DNA of 64,000 bases from Methylobacterium sp. E-005 (GTDB taxonomy: Bacteria; Pseudomonadota; Alphaproteobacteria; Rhizobiales; Beijerinckiaceae). Location: positions 88,394-152,393 of the forward strand of contig NZ_JAKSYG010000226.1 of NCBI RefSeq assembly GCF_022829725.1. Reading direction: 5' to 3'. Made by a program: the position numbers and the translations under genes. Positions 1 through 8,038 of the stretch are shown here, piece after piece. The notes beneath the pieces are model-generated. The model was given only the letters and a program-made list of their open reading frames with translations. It searched no databases and was not told the origin of the DNA. Position 1 is the first letter of the stretch. Each line of letters begins with the position of its first letter.

Positions 1-2
1 CG

Positions 3-344
3 GAGAAGCTCGCCCGCATCGTCGATCGGTTCCTCCTCAGTCTCGCCAGCGCCGTCGAGGAGGGGGACCGCACCGCGGCCGATTACGGGCGCGAAGCGCA
101 CACGCTCGTGTCGCTATCCGGCATGCTTGGCTGCGATGCCCTGTCCAGGGCTTGCCGCACCGTGGAGGAGGCCGCCGCGGTGGGGCACGACCTGACGGAG
201 GCGCTGGCCACGCTGCGGATGCTGCGCGATCAAACAGTCCTGGCCCTGCGGGACCTGGCCGCCGTCATGCCCAACACCGATCAGCCCGCGATCACCGCCG
301 CGAGCGGCGCCTCGAACGTCAGGACCGCCCCCTCCGGGGGATAG
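3..344 (+). CDS. Hpt (histidine phosphotransfer) domain protein, 5' end outside window
   Basis: The reading frame is open from the window edge to the stop at 342-344, giving the last 113 residues of a protein. It contains an Hpt-type motif, EAHTLVSLSGMLG, with the likely phospho-accepting histidine encoded at 99-101. The flanking stretches (RFLLSLASAVEEGD before, ACRTVEEAA after) read as amphipathic helices, as in a four-helix Hpt bundle. Hpt domains relay phosphate between histidine kinases and response regulators in the cytoplasm. Whether this is a free Hpt protein or the tail of a hybrid kinase cannot be seen. Its 3' end overlaps the converging HWE kinase gene by 64 bp. Confidence 0.7.
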   Translation, partial: EKLARIVDRFLLSLASAVEEGDRTAADYGREAHTLVSLSGMLGCDALSRACRTVEEAAAVGHDLTEALATLRMLRDQTVLALRDLAAVMPNTDQPAITAASGASNVRTAPSGG

Positions 345-1486
345 GTCAGCAGCGCCGTGCCGCCGAAGCCGTGGACGAGGCTTCGGGCGATGAGGCGCGT
401 GCCGAAACCGCTGCGGGTCGGCGGGGCCACCGGCGGACCGCCCGTCTCCTCCCAGCGGAACCGCAGATTCGGCCCGCCCTCGGCGTCGACCACCGTCCAG
501 GTGATGCCGACTATGCCGCCGGCGACCGAGAGGGCACCGTACTTGGCGGCGTTGGTCCCGAGTTCGTGCAGCATCAGCGCCAGGGTCAGGCCGTGGCGCG
601 GCCCCAGGGTCAGGTCGGCGCCCTCGACCCGGAAACGGCCGGTCACGCCATCGTCGTGCAGCGAGATCGCGCCCGCGACGAGGCCGACCAGGGAGGCGCG
701 GGCGAAGGACCCCTGAAGCAGCACGTCGTGGGCGTTCGCGAGCGCCAGGAGACGTGCCGCCAGCGCCTCGCCAGCGGCTTCCAGCGAGACCGCGTTGCGC
801 ATGGTCTGTGCCGCCACCGCCTGGACCATGGCGATGGTGTTCTTCATCCGGTGCGCGAGTTCCTGCATCAGCAGGGTCTGGTGCGCCTGCGCGAGCTTCA
901 GCTCGGTGATGTCGCGCGAGACCGTGAGGATGCGTTCGGGGCTGCCTGGCGTCGCACCGATCGGCGTCACGGCCACATCCCACCATCGAACCGACAGGCC
1001 GGCCTCGAGCCGCGCCTGAAAACGGCCCGGCCGGCCGAGGCGTGCCCGATCCAAGGCGGCAGCGGCGGCCTCGCGATCCTCCTGCCGGGTCCACACCTCG
1101 ATCCACGGGCGGCCGATCGCCTCCGCCTCATCCTGAACGCCGGTCAGCGCCGGACCGTCCGCCGAGGCGGTGATCAGGTATCCGTCGCGATCGAGCAGTT
1201 CGAGGTAATCGTTTGCGGCTGGCGGCTGCGCGGAGGGTCTGAGGCCCGCCAGGGGGGGGCGGGTTTCCGGCGCCGCGGGACGCGGCCGCTCGGCGGCGAT
1301 CCGGCCGGCCTCGACGCGGCTCGCGGCCTCGATGATGCGGCCGAGGCGGCGGCTGCGCTGCCGCTCCCAGTCCGCCTGCGCGCTGGCCTGCGCCAGTAAG
1401 GTGCGCAGACGCGCATTCTCAGCCTCGAGCATGTCGAGGCGCCGCTCTGCCCCATCGATCCGCGGCAACACGATGACCGCTTCCAT
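281..1486 (-). CDS. HWE-family sensor histidine kinase with PAS domain
   Basis: A 401-residue cytoplasmic kinase with no membrane segment. Residues about 1-60 form a coiled coil, about 92-195 a PAS-like sensor ending in the typical RDITELK, and 205-401 an HWE kinase core. Visible are the phospho-accepting H212 in ELAHRMKN, the N-box around LMLHELGTNAAKYG (305-318), the W-E-E segment at 345-347 that names the family, and the G-box SGFGTRL. HWE kinases are common in alphaproteobacteria and often sense light, redox or general stress; the PAS ligand is unknown here. A G-rich ribosome site precedes the ATG. The 3' end overlaps the converging Hpt gene, so the two may belong to one phosphorelay, which is inference. 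Confidence 0.9.
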   Translation of the reverse strand: MEAVIVLPRIDGAERRLDMLEAENARLRTLLAQASAQADWERQRSRRLGRIIEAASRVEAGRIAAERPRPAAPETRPPLAGLRPSAQPPAANDYLELLDRDGYLITASADGPALTGVQDEAEAIGRPWIEVWTRQEDREAAAAALDRARLGRPGRFQARLEAGLSVRWWDVAVTPIGATPGSPERILTVSRDITELKLAQAHQTLLMQELAHRMKNTIAMVQAVAAQTMRNAVSLEAAGEALAARLLALANAHDVLLQGSFARASLVGLVAGAISLHDDGVTGRFRVEGADLTLGPRHGLTLALMLHELGTNAAKYGALSVAGGIVGITWTVVDAEGGPNLRFRWEETGGPPVAPPTRSGFGTRLIARSLVHGFGGTALLTYPPEGAVLTFEAPLAAVIAG

Positions 1487-1742
1487 CGCCCGCCCCCCTC
1501 GTCACTCCAGGCGGCGCGCCCGTGCGCGACGCAACAGGTCCACCGACGCGCAGGTGCGGCGATGCCGAGTCGGGCCGGGGGGCACCGGCGGCTTGAGCCG
1601 CTTCTGATGCCGGTTCCCTGCCCGCAGCCGAGCGAATCGTTGGGTAGGTCACGCTAGCATGGCGGCCGGGATAATCAATCGGATCGTGTATTCACCGGCG
1701 GGCTGAAACTTATGTTGCGATCCTGCGCCGCAGCGAAATCAG

Positions 1743-3425
1743 CTACTTGTTTCGCATCAGTAGGACAAGCCAGCCGATTCCGAGGACGAAGATTATCAAG
1801 CCGATCGAGACGAAGACCGGCGTACCGAGGTCGATGAGCCGCGGCGCGAGCTGGGTCGCGAAGGCCGCCACCACCAGAGCCACCGCGACGCGGGCGGCGG
1901 CGCGCTCGATGCCGCGGGTGACCTTGTCGAGCCCCTTCACCTCGATCTCGACCGTGACACGGCCCTGCTTCAGGCGCACCAGCATCAGGTGGATCAGGGT
2001 CGGCAGCTCCGAGGCCGCCCCGTAGAGGCCGACGCCGAGCGCCTCGGCCTTCTGCTTGAGTGCCGAGAGCGAGAACTGCGTCTGCATGCTGGCCCGCACC
2101 GTGGGACCGGCCGCCGCGAACAGGTCGAAATCGGGATCGAGGTGGCGCATCACGCCGTCGGCGGTCACCAGCCCCTTGAACAGGATGGCGAGATCGGTCG
2201 GCATGGCGAGGTCGTTCTCGCGGGCCATGTTCATGAAGTCGGTGAGCACCAGCCCGAGATTGAGCGGGATCGAGGAATGGCTCTCCACGAAGGACTGGGC
2301 CGAGACCTGGAGACGGGTCAGGTCGGGGTTGCTGGTGCCGGTCCAGTCGAGCAGCACGGCCATCAGGCCGTCCGCATCCTGCTTGAGCATGGCGCCGATC
2401 AGAACCAGCAGCTGCGACCGGCGGCGCTGCGACAGCCGGCCGATGATGCCGAAATCGATGAAGCCGATCTTGTTGCCCGGCAGCGCCAGCATGTTGCCGG
2501 GATGCGGATCGGCGTGGAAGTGCCCCTCGATCAGCGCCATCTGCAGGAAGGCGTCGGTGCCCTTCTGAGCGAGCAGCTTCTTGTCGAGGCCGGCCGCGCG
2601 GAGCGCCGCGTCGTCGTTCGGCGGGATGCCGTGGATGAAGTCCTGCACCAGTACCCGCTCGGAGCAGTATTCCCAGTGGATCTTCGGGAAGACGATGTCG
2701 TCGCGGTCCTCGAAGATCTGGGCGAGCAGCTCGCAGTTGCGCGCCTCGTTGAGTAGGTCGAGCTCGCCGTTCAACCCGTCGGCGAGGTGGCGCATCTGCT
2801 CCCGCGGCTGGTAGCGGGCCATGTCGGGCCACTCGTTCTCGACGATGCGGGCGCCGTGGGCCATCAAGCGGAGATCCGCCTCGATGATCTTGCGCAGGTT
2901 CGGGCGCAGGACCTTCACGATGACGTCCTCGCCCGAGTGCAGCCGCGCCCGGTAGACCTGGGCGATCGACGCGGAGGCGATCGGGTTCGTGTCAAACTCG
3001 GCGAAGATCTCCTGGGGCGGCCCGCCCAGATCCTGTTCGAGCTGCGGTCCGATCTGCTCCCACGAGACCGGTACGACCTGGCTGTGGAGCTTCTGCAGCT
3101 CCTCGGTCCAGGTCGGCGACAGGAGGTCCGGCCGGCTCGCCAGCACCTGCCCGAACTTGATGAAGGTCGGGCCCAAAGCCTCGATCGCCCGGCGCAGACG
3201 CTCCGGCTCCGACAGGCGGGTGACGTCGACCCGGGGCTGGCGGCGCGGCAGCAGCGGCAGGTAGCGCAGCCCGAGGCGGTCCACGACCCGGGTGACGCCG
3301 AAGCCGATCAGGATGCTCGCAATCTCCGACAGCCGCTGGCGGTCGCGGGCGGCAACGAAGGCGGTCTTCAGCATGAGGGGCGCGATCCGGTCGGACGGGA
3401 TTGGGCGTCCGGACAGCACGAGCAT
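1743..3425 (-). CDS. UbiB/ABC1/AarF-family atypical kinase
   Basis: A 560-residue protein of the ABC1 (ADCK/UbiB) atypical kinase family. The KxGQ motif is FIKFGQVLASRP (K90 to Q93), the Ala-rich nucleotide loop is ASASIAQVY, and the catalytic core reads HADPHPGN followed by IDFG. Two hydrophobic helices near residues 508-556 anchor the C terminus, as in UbiB. UbiB is an ATPase supporting ubiquinone biosynthesis at the inner membrane. No other ubi gene is adjacent (ubiB usually sits with ubiE), so this may be a paralogue with a different lipid or quinone role. Start is the first ATG; an alternative ATG lies 17 codons downstream and neither has a strong ribosome site. Confidence 0.85.
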   Translation of the reverse strand: MLVLSGRPIPSDRIAPLMLKTAFVAARDRQRLSEIASILIGFGVTRVVDRLGLRYLPLLPRRQPRVDVTRLSEPERLRRAIEALGPTFIKFGQVLASRPDLLSPTWTEELQKLHSQVVPVSWEQIGPQLEQDLGGPPQEIFAEFDTNPIASASIAQVYRARLHSGEDVIVKVLRPNLRKIIEADLRLMAHGARIVENEWPDMARYQPREQMRHLADGLNGELDLLNEARNCELLAQIFEDRDDIVFPKIHWEYCSERVLVQDFIHGIPPNDDAALRAAGLDKKLLAQKGTDAFLQMALIEGHFHADPHPGNMLALPGNKIGFIDFGIIGRLSQRRRSQLLVLIGAMLKQDADGLMAVLLDWTGTSNPDLTRLQVSAQSFVESHSSIPLNLGLVLTDFMNMARENDLAMPTDLAILFKGLVTADGVMRHLDPDFDLFAAAGPTVRASMQTQFSLSALKQKAEALGVGLYGAASELPTLIHLMLVRLKQGRVTVEIEVKGLDKVTRGIERAAARVAVALVVAAFATQLAPRLIDLGTPVFVSIGLIIFVLGIGWLVLLMRNK

Positions 3426-3518
3426 AAGGACTTTTTTGCGGTCGCGAACCGCGGGACGCGGCCGCCCGCGTCGTTATCGACCCGGCGCGGGATCGAACCG
3501 GTCCCGCGCCGGGTCGCC

Positions 3519-4844
3519 TCAGCGGCGCGATGCGCCCGCCGGAACGGACGCGGGGGCCGTTGCGGCCCGCGCGTCGCCGAACCGCGCGTTGACGACCAGC
3601 AGGGTCACGATCACGGCCGAGAAGGCCAGCGCCGCCAGGAAGTACAATCCGGCTTCGAAGCTGCCGCTGGTCTCGCGGATCCAGCCCACGATGGCGGGCG
3701 CGACGAAGCCGCCGAGATTGCCCACGCAGTTGATCAGCGCGATGCCGCCCGCCGCCGCGCTGCCGGTGAGGAACACCGAGGGCAGTGCCCAGAACGGTGC
3801 CTTGCCGCCATAGAGGCCAGCGGCGGCCACCGCCATGAAGGCCACGGCCCAGAGCGAACCCGTGGCGAGTCCGGCCAGCGCCAAGCCGGTCGCCGTGAGA
3901 AGCAGCGCGGCCGCCAGGGTCAGACGCCGGTCGCCGGTCCGGTCGGAGATCCAGCCGATGGTCAGGCCGCCCACCACCCCGAACACGTAGGGCACCGCGG
4001 TCATCAGGCCGGTCTGCATGTCGGACAGGCCGGTGCTCTTGAGTATCTGCGGCAGGAAGAACGCGAGGCCGAGATTGGCGCCCGTATTGGCGAAGTAGAT
4101 GAACGACAGGGCGATCAGCCGCGGGTCGGCGAAGGCCCGGCGCAGGCTGGTGCCGTGGGTCGCCGCCACCGCGTGTTGCTCGGCATCGATCACCGCCTGG
4201 AGGGCCGTCCGGTCGGCGGGGGCGAGCCAGGCCGCGTCCTTCGGGCGATCGGGGATCAGGGCGAGAAAGACGAAGCCGAACAGAGTGGTGGGGATGCCTT
4301 CCATCAGGAACAGCCATTGCCAGCCCTTGAGGCCGAGGGCGCCGTCGAGCTGCAGGATCGCGGTCGAGAGCGGTGCGCCGATCGCCAGCGAGACCGGAAT
4401 GCCCACCGCGAAGGCACCGAAGATCCGCGCCCGGTAGGCCTTGGGGAACCAGTAGGTCAGGTAGAGGATCACCCCCGGGTAGAACCCGGCCTCGGCGGCC
4501 CCGAGCAGGAAGCGCAGGACGAGGAAGCTCGTCGCGCCCTGGACGAACATCATGGCGGCCGAGAGCAGGCCCCAGGTGATCATGATCCGGGCGATCCAGC
4601 GCCGGGCGCCGACCTTCTCCAGGATCAGGTTGCTCGGCACCTCGAACAGGAAATAGCCGATGAAGAAGATCCCGGCGCCGAGCCCGAACACGGCCGGGCC
4701 GATGCCGAGATCGGCGTTCATCCGCAGGGCCGCGAAGCCGACGTTGATCCGATCGACATAGGCCATGACGTAGCCGATGAAGAGCAGCGGCATCAGCCGG
4801 AAGAAGACCTGCCGGACGATCCGGTCCTGTTCGCTCGGGGGCAT
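3519..4844 (-). CDS. MFS transporter, anion:cation symporter (ACS) family
   Basis: A 441-residue permease with about 12 hydrophobic segments. The first helix carries the YVDRINVGFAAL signature and the region near residues 105-135 reads GAAEAGFYPG then YWFPKAYRAR, both typical of the ACS family, which imports organic anions such as aldarates, tartrate or phthalate with protons. GAGGAAA lies just before the ATG. It is the last gene of the leftward locus, 58 bp after the binding-protein-like gene, and is the second MFS carrier there. The substrate is inferred to be a sugar acid or hydroxy acid from context only. Confidence 0.88.
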   Translation of the reverse strand: MPPSEQDRIVRQVFFRLMPLLFIGYVMAYVDRINVGFAALRMNADLGIGPAVFGLGAGIFFIGYFLFEVPSNLILEKVGARRWIARIMITWGLLSAAMMFVQGATSFLVLRFLLGAAEAGFYPGVILYLTYWFPKAYRARIFGAFAVGIPVSLAIGAPLSTAILQLDGALGLKGWQWLFLMEGIPTTLFGFVFLALIPDRPKDAAWLAPADRTALQAVIDAEQHAVAATHGTSLRRAFADPRLIALSFIYFANTGANLGLAFFLPQILKSTGLSDMQTGLMTAVPYVFGVVGGLTIGWISDRTGDRRLTLAAALLLTATGLALAGLATGSLWAVAFMAVAAAGLYGGKAPFWALPSVFLTGSAAAGGIALINCVGNLGGFVAPAIVGWIRETSGSFEAGLYFLAALAFSAVIVTLLVVNARFGDARAATAPASVPAGASRR

Positions 4845-4902
4845 CGTTTCCTCGCAGGTTTTTTGACTTGGCTGTTGGAGGTAGCGGGAGCGTCCGGGCC
4901 GG

Positions 4903-5604
4903 TCAGAAGGCCGGCTCCAGGCCGCTCACCCGGTAGGCCTCGGCGGCCTCCGGCGTCGTCAGCCCGGCGAGGAAGCGCGCCGCGCCCTCGCGATCGGTCG
5001 CGCCCCGCAGGATCGCGGCCGCGAAGGTCGTCACCTCCTGGACCGGCTCGGGGAAGGGCCCCACCACCTCGATCCCCGGCACCACCATGAGTTCGCTGAT
5101 CTGCTGGACTGCGATGTCGGCCTCACCGGAGACCAGCTTCTCCGCCGTGAAGCCCTGCGGGATGATGGTGGCTGTGGCGTTCACCGCCTCTGCGAGGCCG
5201 AGCCGCGGCAGCAGGCCGGCGAAGTAGATGCCGCTGGCGCCGGTGCGCGAATAGGCGACCGAGCGCGCCGCCGTGAGCGTGTGCTTCAGCGCCTCGACGG
5301 TCGAGATGTCCGGGTGCGGCGCCCCGGCCTTCACGGCGAGGCCGTAGCGCGAGCGCACCGCATCCACCCGGGTCTCCGGCTCGACCCGGTTCTCGGCGAT
5401 CAGGCGCTCCATGGCGTCCGACAGGACCAGCACCGCGTCGGCGGTCTCGCCGGCCTCCAGCGCCTTCATGATGACGGTGGTCGGCGCCCAGTGGATCGCC
5501 GCCTGCCCGCCCGCCGCCTCGAAGACCGGAATGATGTGCGCGTCGAAGGCGCCGCGCACCACCAGGGCGCATTTCAGGCGTGTCGCGGGGGGAGCGTCGG
5601 TCAT
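4903..5604 (-). CDS. ModA-like periplasmic-binding-fold protein lacking a signal peptide
   Basis: A protein of about 233 residues with the type 2 binding-protein pattern: a VRGAFDAHIIPVFE start, a TGASGIYFAGLLPRLGL segment, and a hinge region with QQISELMVVPGIEVVGPFP. It resembles molybdate ABC binding protein ModA in overall layout. There is no signal peptide, and no ABC permease or ATPase is adjacent, so a transport role is doubtful; a cytoplasmic ligand-binding or enzymatic use is possible. I chose the ATG at 5604; upstream in-frame ATGs at 5616 and 5655 are possible and none has a clear ribosome site. It sits between the uronate dehydrogenase-like gene and the ACS permease on the same strand. 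Confidence 0.65.
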   Translation of the reverse strand: MTDAPPATRLKCALVVRGAFDAHIIPVFEAAGGQAAIHWAPTTVIMKALEAGETADAVLVLSDAMERLIAENRVEPETRVDAVRSRYGLAVKAGAPHPDISTVEALKHTLTAARSVAYSRTGASGIYFAGLLPRLGLAEAVNATATIIPQGFTAEKLVSGEADIAVQQISELMVVPGIEVVGPFPEPVQEVTTFAAAILRGATDREGAARFLAGLTTPEAAEAYRVSGLEPAF

Positions 5605-5682
5605 GTCGTGATCCATCGTTATGTTGGCGCGCTGGTCGATCCGACGATCCGCCAAATCGGGTCCGGAAGCCTATCCGCGCAT

Positions 5683-5710
5683 CTCCCTCCCCCCTCCGCG
5701 GGGGAGGGAG
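5683..5710. repeat. Perfect inverted repeat, 11-bp stem, 6-nt loop
   Basis: CTCCCTCCCCC at 5683-5693 pairs exactly with GGGGGAGGGAG at 5700-5710. It lies between the dehydrogenase-like gene and the binding-protein-like gene. There is no T-run, so it could be a transcript-stabilising hairpin, a processing site or a dispersed intergenic repeat. A decayed relative begins at 7957. Confidence 0.75.
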
Positions 5711-5729
5711 GGCGCGTGGCGCGTGCAGA

Positions 5730-6563
5730 TCAGGATTTCCCTGAATCCCCCCGGGAATAATCGAGCCCCGTGAACCCGCCGCCCTGGTAGCGCTCCACCA
5801 CCGGGTTGCCGCTGGTCTTGCCCTCCAGCGCCTGAGCGTAGGGATCGGCGCTGTCCTGCGGGACCCAGCCGATCGTGTCGCGCCCGTCCCGGCCCCACCA
5901 CGTCATGCGGCTGTTGTTCGAGGCGCCCCAGATCACCACCGTCCCGTCGGGGCCAAGCGTCGGCGCAAGGGTCGCGCGCATCACGAGGCGGATGAGGTCG
6001 GCGTAGGACAGCCACGTCGCCAGCATCCGCGCATCGGTGGGCTCCGGGAAGCACGAGCCGATCCGCAGGAAGGCGCTCTCGACCCCGTGCTTGTCGCGGT
6101 ACAGGCCGCCCATCAACTCGCCATAGGCCTTCGACAGGCCGTAATAGCCGTCCGGCTTGAGGGCGCAGGCATCGTCCAGCACCGTCGACCGCTCGTGGAA
6201 GCCGATCGTGTGGTTCGACGACGCGAACACCATCCGCGCGCCCTCCCGCCGGGCCGCCTCGTAGGCGTGATAGAGGCCGCGGATGTTCGGGCCGATCACC
6301 GTCTCGAACGGGTGCTCCACCGAAATTCCACCGAAATGCAGGATCGTTCCGCAGCCCTCCGCCAGCCGAAGGATCGCGGGCCCGTCCTCGAGGTCCGCGA
6401 TCTGGAAGCGGGCACCCTCCGGCAGTGGATCGGGGAAGGGGACCCGGTCGGTGAGCCGGAGCGTCCAGCCGGCCTCCCCGAGCGCGCGGGTCAGCACGCG
6501 CCCGAGGGCACCCGAGGCGCCGGTCAGCAGGACGGGTCGTTGCGGAACGGTCTCGGTGCTCAT
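5730..6563 (-). CDS. udh: NAD-dependent epimerase/dehydrogenase, uronate dehydrogenase-like
   Basis: A 277-residue short-chain/extended SDR enzyme. The Rossmann loop is LLTGASGALGRVL (residues about 12-24). The family motifs of uronate dehydrogenase are recognisable from memory of the Agrobacterium enzyme: HFGGISVEHPFE, FASSNHTIGF, the YYGLSKAYGE catalytic Tyr-Lys segment, LRIGSCFPEPTDARML, and VVIWGASNN. Uronate dehydrogenase oxidises D-glucuronate or D-galacturonate to the aldarolactone with NAD. A GGAG site precedes the ATG. The upstream MFS gene ends 13 bp before it, and a lactonase-family gene lies in the same run, consistent with uronate to lactone to aldarate flow; substrate choice is inferred. 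Confidence 0.8.
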   Translation of the reverse strand: MSTETVPQRPVLLTGASGALGRVLTRALGEAGWTLRLTDRVPFPDPLPEGARFQIADLEDGPAILRLAEGCGTILHFGGISVEHPFETVIGPNIRGLYHAYEAARREGARMVFASSNHTIGFHERSTVLDDACALKPDGYYGLSKAYGELMGGLYRDKHGVESAFLRIGSCFPEPTDARMLATWLSYADLIRLVMRATLAPTLGPDGTVVIWGASNNSRMTWWGRDGRDTIGWVPQDSADPYAQALEGKTSGNPVVERYQGGGFTGLDYSRGDSGKS

Positions 6564-6576
6564 GGATGCTCCGGGT

Positions 6577-7872
6577 TCAGACGGCCTTGGCCGTGGTGAG
6601 GGGGGCGGCCGACTCGGGCAGGCGGGGTCGACGGACGAAGATCGTCATGGCGACGACGCCGGCCGCCGCGATCAGGGCGGCAATCACGAAGGCGCTCGCG
6701 TAGCCGCCGAGATACTGCACGGCGAAGCCGGTGGCGGTCGGGCCGATGATGCCCGAGATGTTGCTCAGGAGGTGGATGAAGCCGCTCACCCCGCCGACGC
6801 GGGCCTCGGGCACCAGCTCGTGGATCGTCGCCCAGCAGGATTGCACGGAACTCGTCAGCATCAGCACGGACAGCGCGATCAATGCGACGGCGACGGTGGC
6901 GTTCGACGCGGCGTTGACGGCGATCAGCGCGACTCCCGCGATGGCAAGCGGGACGATCGTGGTGAGCTTCCGAGCGGCGAGCTTGTCGCCCATCCGCTTG
7001 TAGAGGTGATCGGCGACGATCCCGCCGCCGACATAGCCGACGAAGCCGCAGGCCCAGGGGATCGAGGCGACGAGCGCCATCTCCTTGACCGGCATGTGCA
7101 GGGCGTCGGTGAGGTAGCTCGGGAGCCACGAGAGGAAGATGTAGACGGTGTAGTTGACCGCGAACATGCCGAGGCCGAGCGACAGGGTGCTCGGCAGGAA
7201 CAGGTATTCCTTGAGCGAGCGGGCATGGTCGGAGGGCGCGAGATGCGTGACCGCCCGACTGCGCTCGATCAGGGCGATCTCCTCCGGGCTGACGCGGGGA
7301 TTGTCCTGGGGCCGGTCGGTCATCAGGAGACGCCACGCCACGACCCAGAGCAGGCCGACCGCGCCGATCGCCACGAAGGCGACCCGCCAGCCGTACTGGA
7401 TCGCCAGCAGGCCGACGACCGGTGCCGCGATCGCGCTGCCGACCGTCTGGCCCGAGAAGGTGAAGCCGATGGTCCGGGCGGTCTCCTCGCGGGGGAACCA
7501 CGTGGTGAGGGTGCGGTTCGTGGTGGAGTTCATCGGCCCCTCGGCAAAGCCGAACAGCGAGCGGACCACGAACATCTGGGCGAAGCCGAAGACCGCGCCG
7601 GTGAGCATGCACAGGATCGACCAGCATGCGGCGGCCCAGCTGTAGACGCTGCGCGGGCCGTAGCGGTCGGCGAGCTGGCCGCCCACGAAGGCGAACAGGG
7701 CGTAGCCGAAGAAGAAGGTCGAGAAGATCACCCCGAGTTCCGAGGGCGACAGATTCAGGTCCTGCTTGACGAAGGGGGCTGCGACGCCGAGCGCGGCGCG
7801 GTCCATGTAGTTGATGATCCCCGCTATGAACAGCAGGAATGCAATCAGGAACCTGTAGCGCTTGGCGAACAT
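6577..7872 (-). CDS. MFS transporter, ACS/glucarate-hexuronate type
   Basis: A 431-residue 12-helix permease beginning MFAKRYRFLIAFLLF. The INYMDRAALGVAAPF first-helix signature and the GFAEGPMNSTTNRTL and WFPREETART segments match the aldarate/hexuronate branch (GudP, ExuT-like) of the ACS family. I chose the ATG at 7872 because AGAGGAAA lies 6 nt upstream and the first transmembrane helix then starts at about residue 7; the 46 further codons open upstream look non-coding. It probably brings in the sugar acid handled by the neighbouring dehydrogenase-like and lactonase gene products. Confidence 0.88.
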   Translation of the reverse strand: MFAKRYRFLIAFLLFIAGIINYMDRAALGVAAPFVKQDLNLSPSELGVIFSTFFFGYALFAFVGGQLADRYGPRSVYSWAAACWSILCMLTGAVFGFAQMFVVRSLFGFAEGPMNSTTNRTLTTWFPREETARTIGFTFSGQTVGSAIAAPVVGLLAIQYGWRVAFVAIGAVGLLWVVAWRLLMTDRPQDNPRVSPEEIALIERSRAVTHLAPSDHARSLKEYLFLPSTLSLGLGMFAVNYTVYIFLSWLPSYLTDALHMPVKEMALVASIPWACGFVGYVGGGIVADHLYKRMGDKLAARKLTTIVPLAIAGVALIAVNAASNATVAVALIALSVLMLTSSVQSCWATIHELVPEARVGGVSGFIHLLSNISGIIGPTATGFAVQYLGGYASAFVIAALIAAAGVVAMTIFVRRPRLPESAAPLTTAKAV

Positions 7873-7956
7873 GAGATTTCCTCTGGGGTGGGGTGGTTTT
7901 TTGTTTTTTCGATTGATTATCGGGTCGTCACAGAATTGAGGCCGGCGCTCCCGCGT

Positions 7957-7987
7957 CTCTCCCTCCCCCGCAGAGGGTGGAGGGAAG
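7957..7987. repeat. Imperfect copy of the CTCCCTCCCCC inverted repeat
   Basis: CTCTCCCTCCCCC at 7957-7969 is followed by the imperfectly complementary GGGTGGAGGGAAG. It shares the left arm with the perfect hairpin at 5683-5710 and also lies in a gap between genes of the same leftward locus (lactonase to MFS). The function is unknown. Confidence 0.5.
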
Positions 7988-8038
7988 CCGCGGGCAGGCC
8001 TGTGCCCCATCGTGAAGCGGGAGATGTGCTTCGGCCTC

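Noticed and set aside
2787..5090. Long plus-strand open frame of 767 codons antisense to the UbiB-like and MFS genes
   Set aside because: Its composition (Arg, Gly, Asp, His, Gln repeats, no domain pattern) is that of a GC-rich antisense shadow, while the opposite strand has clear family motifs.
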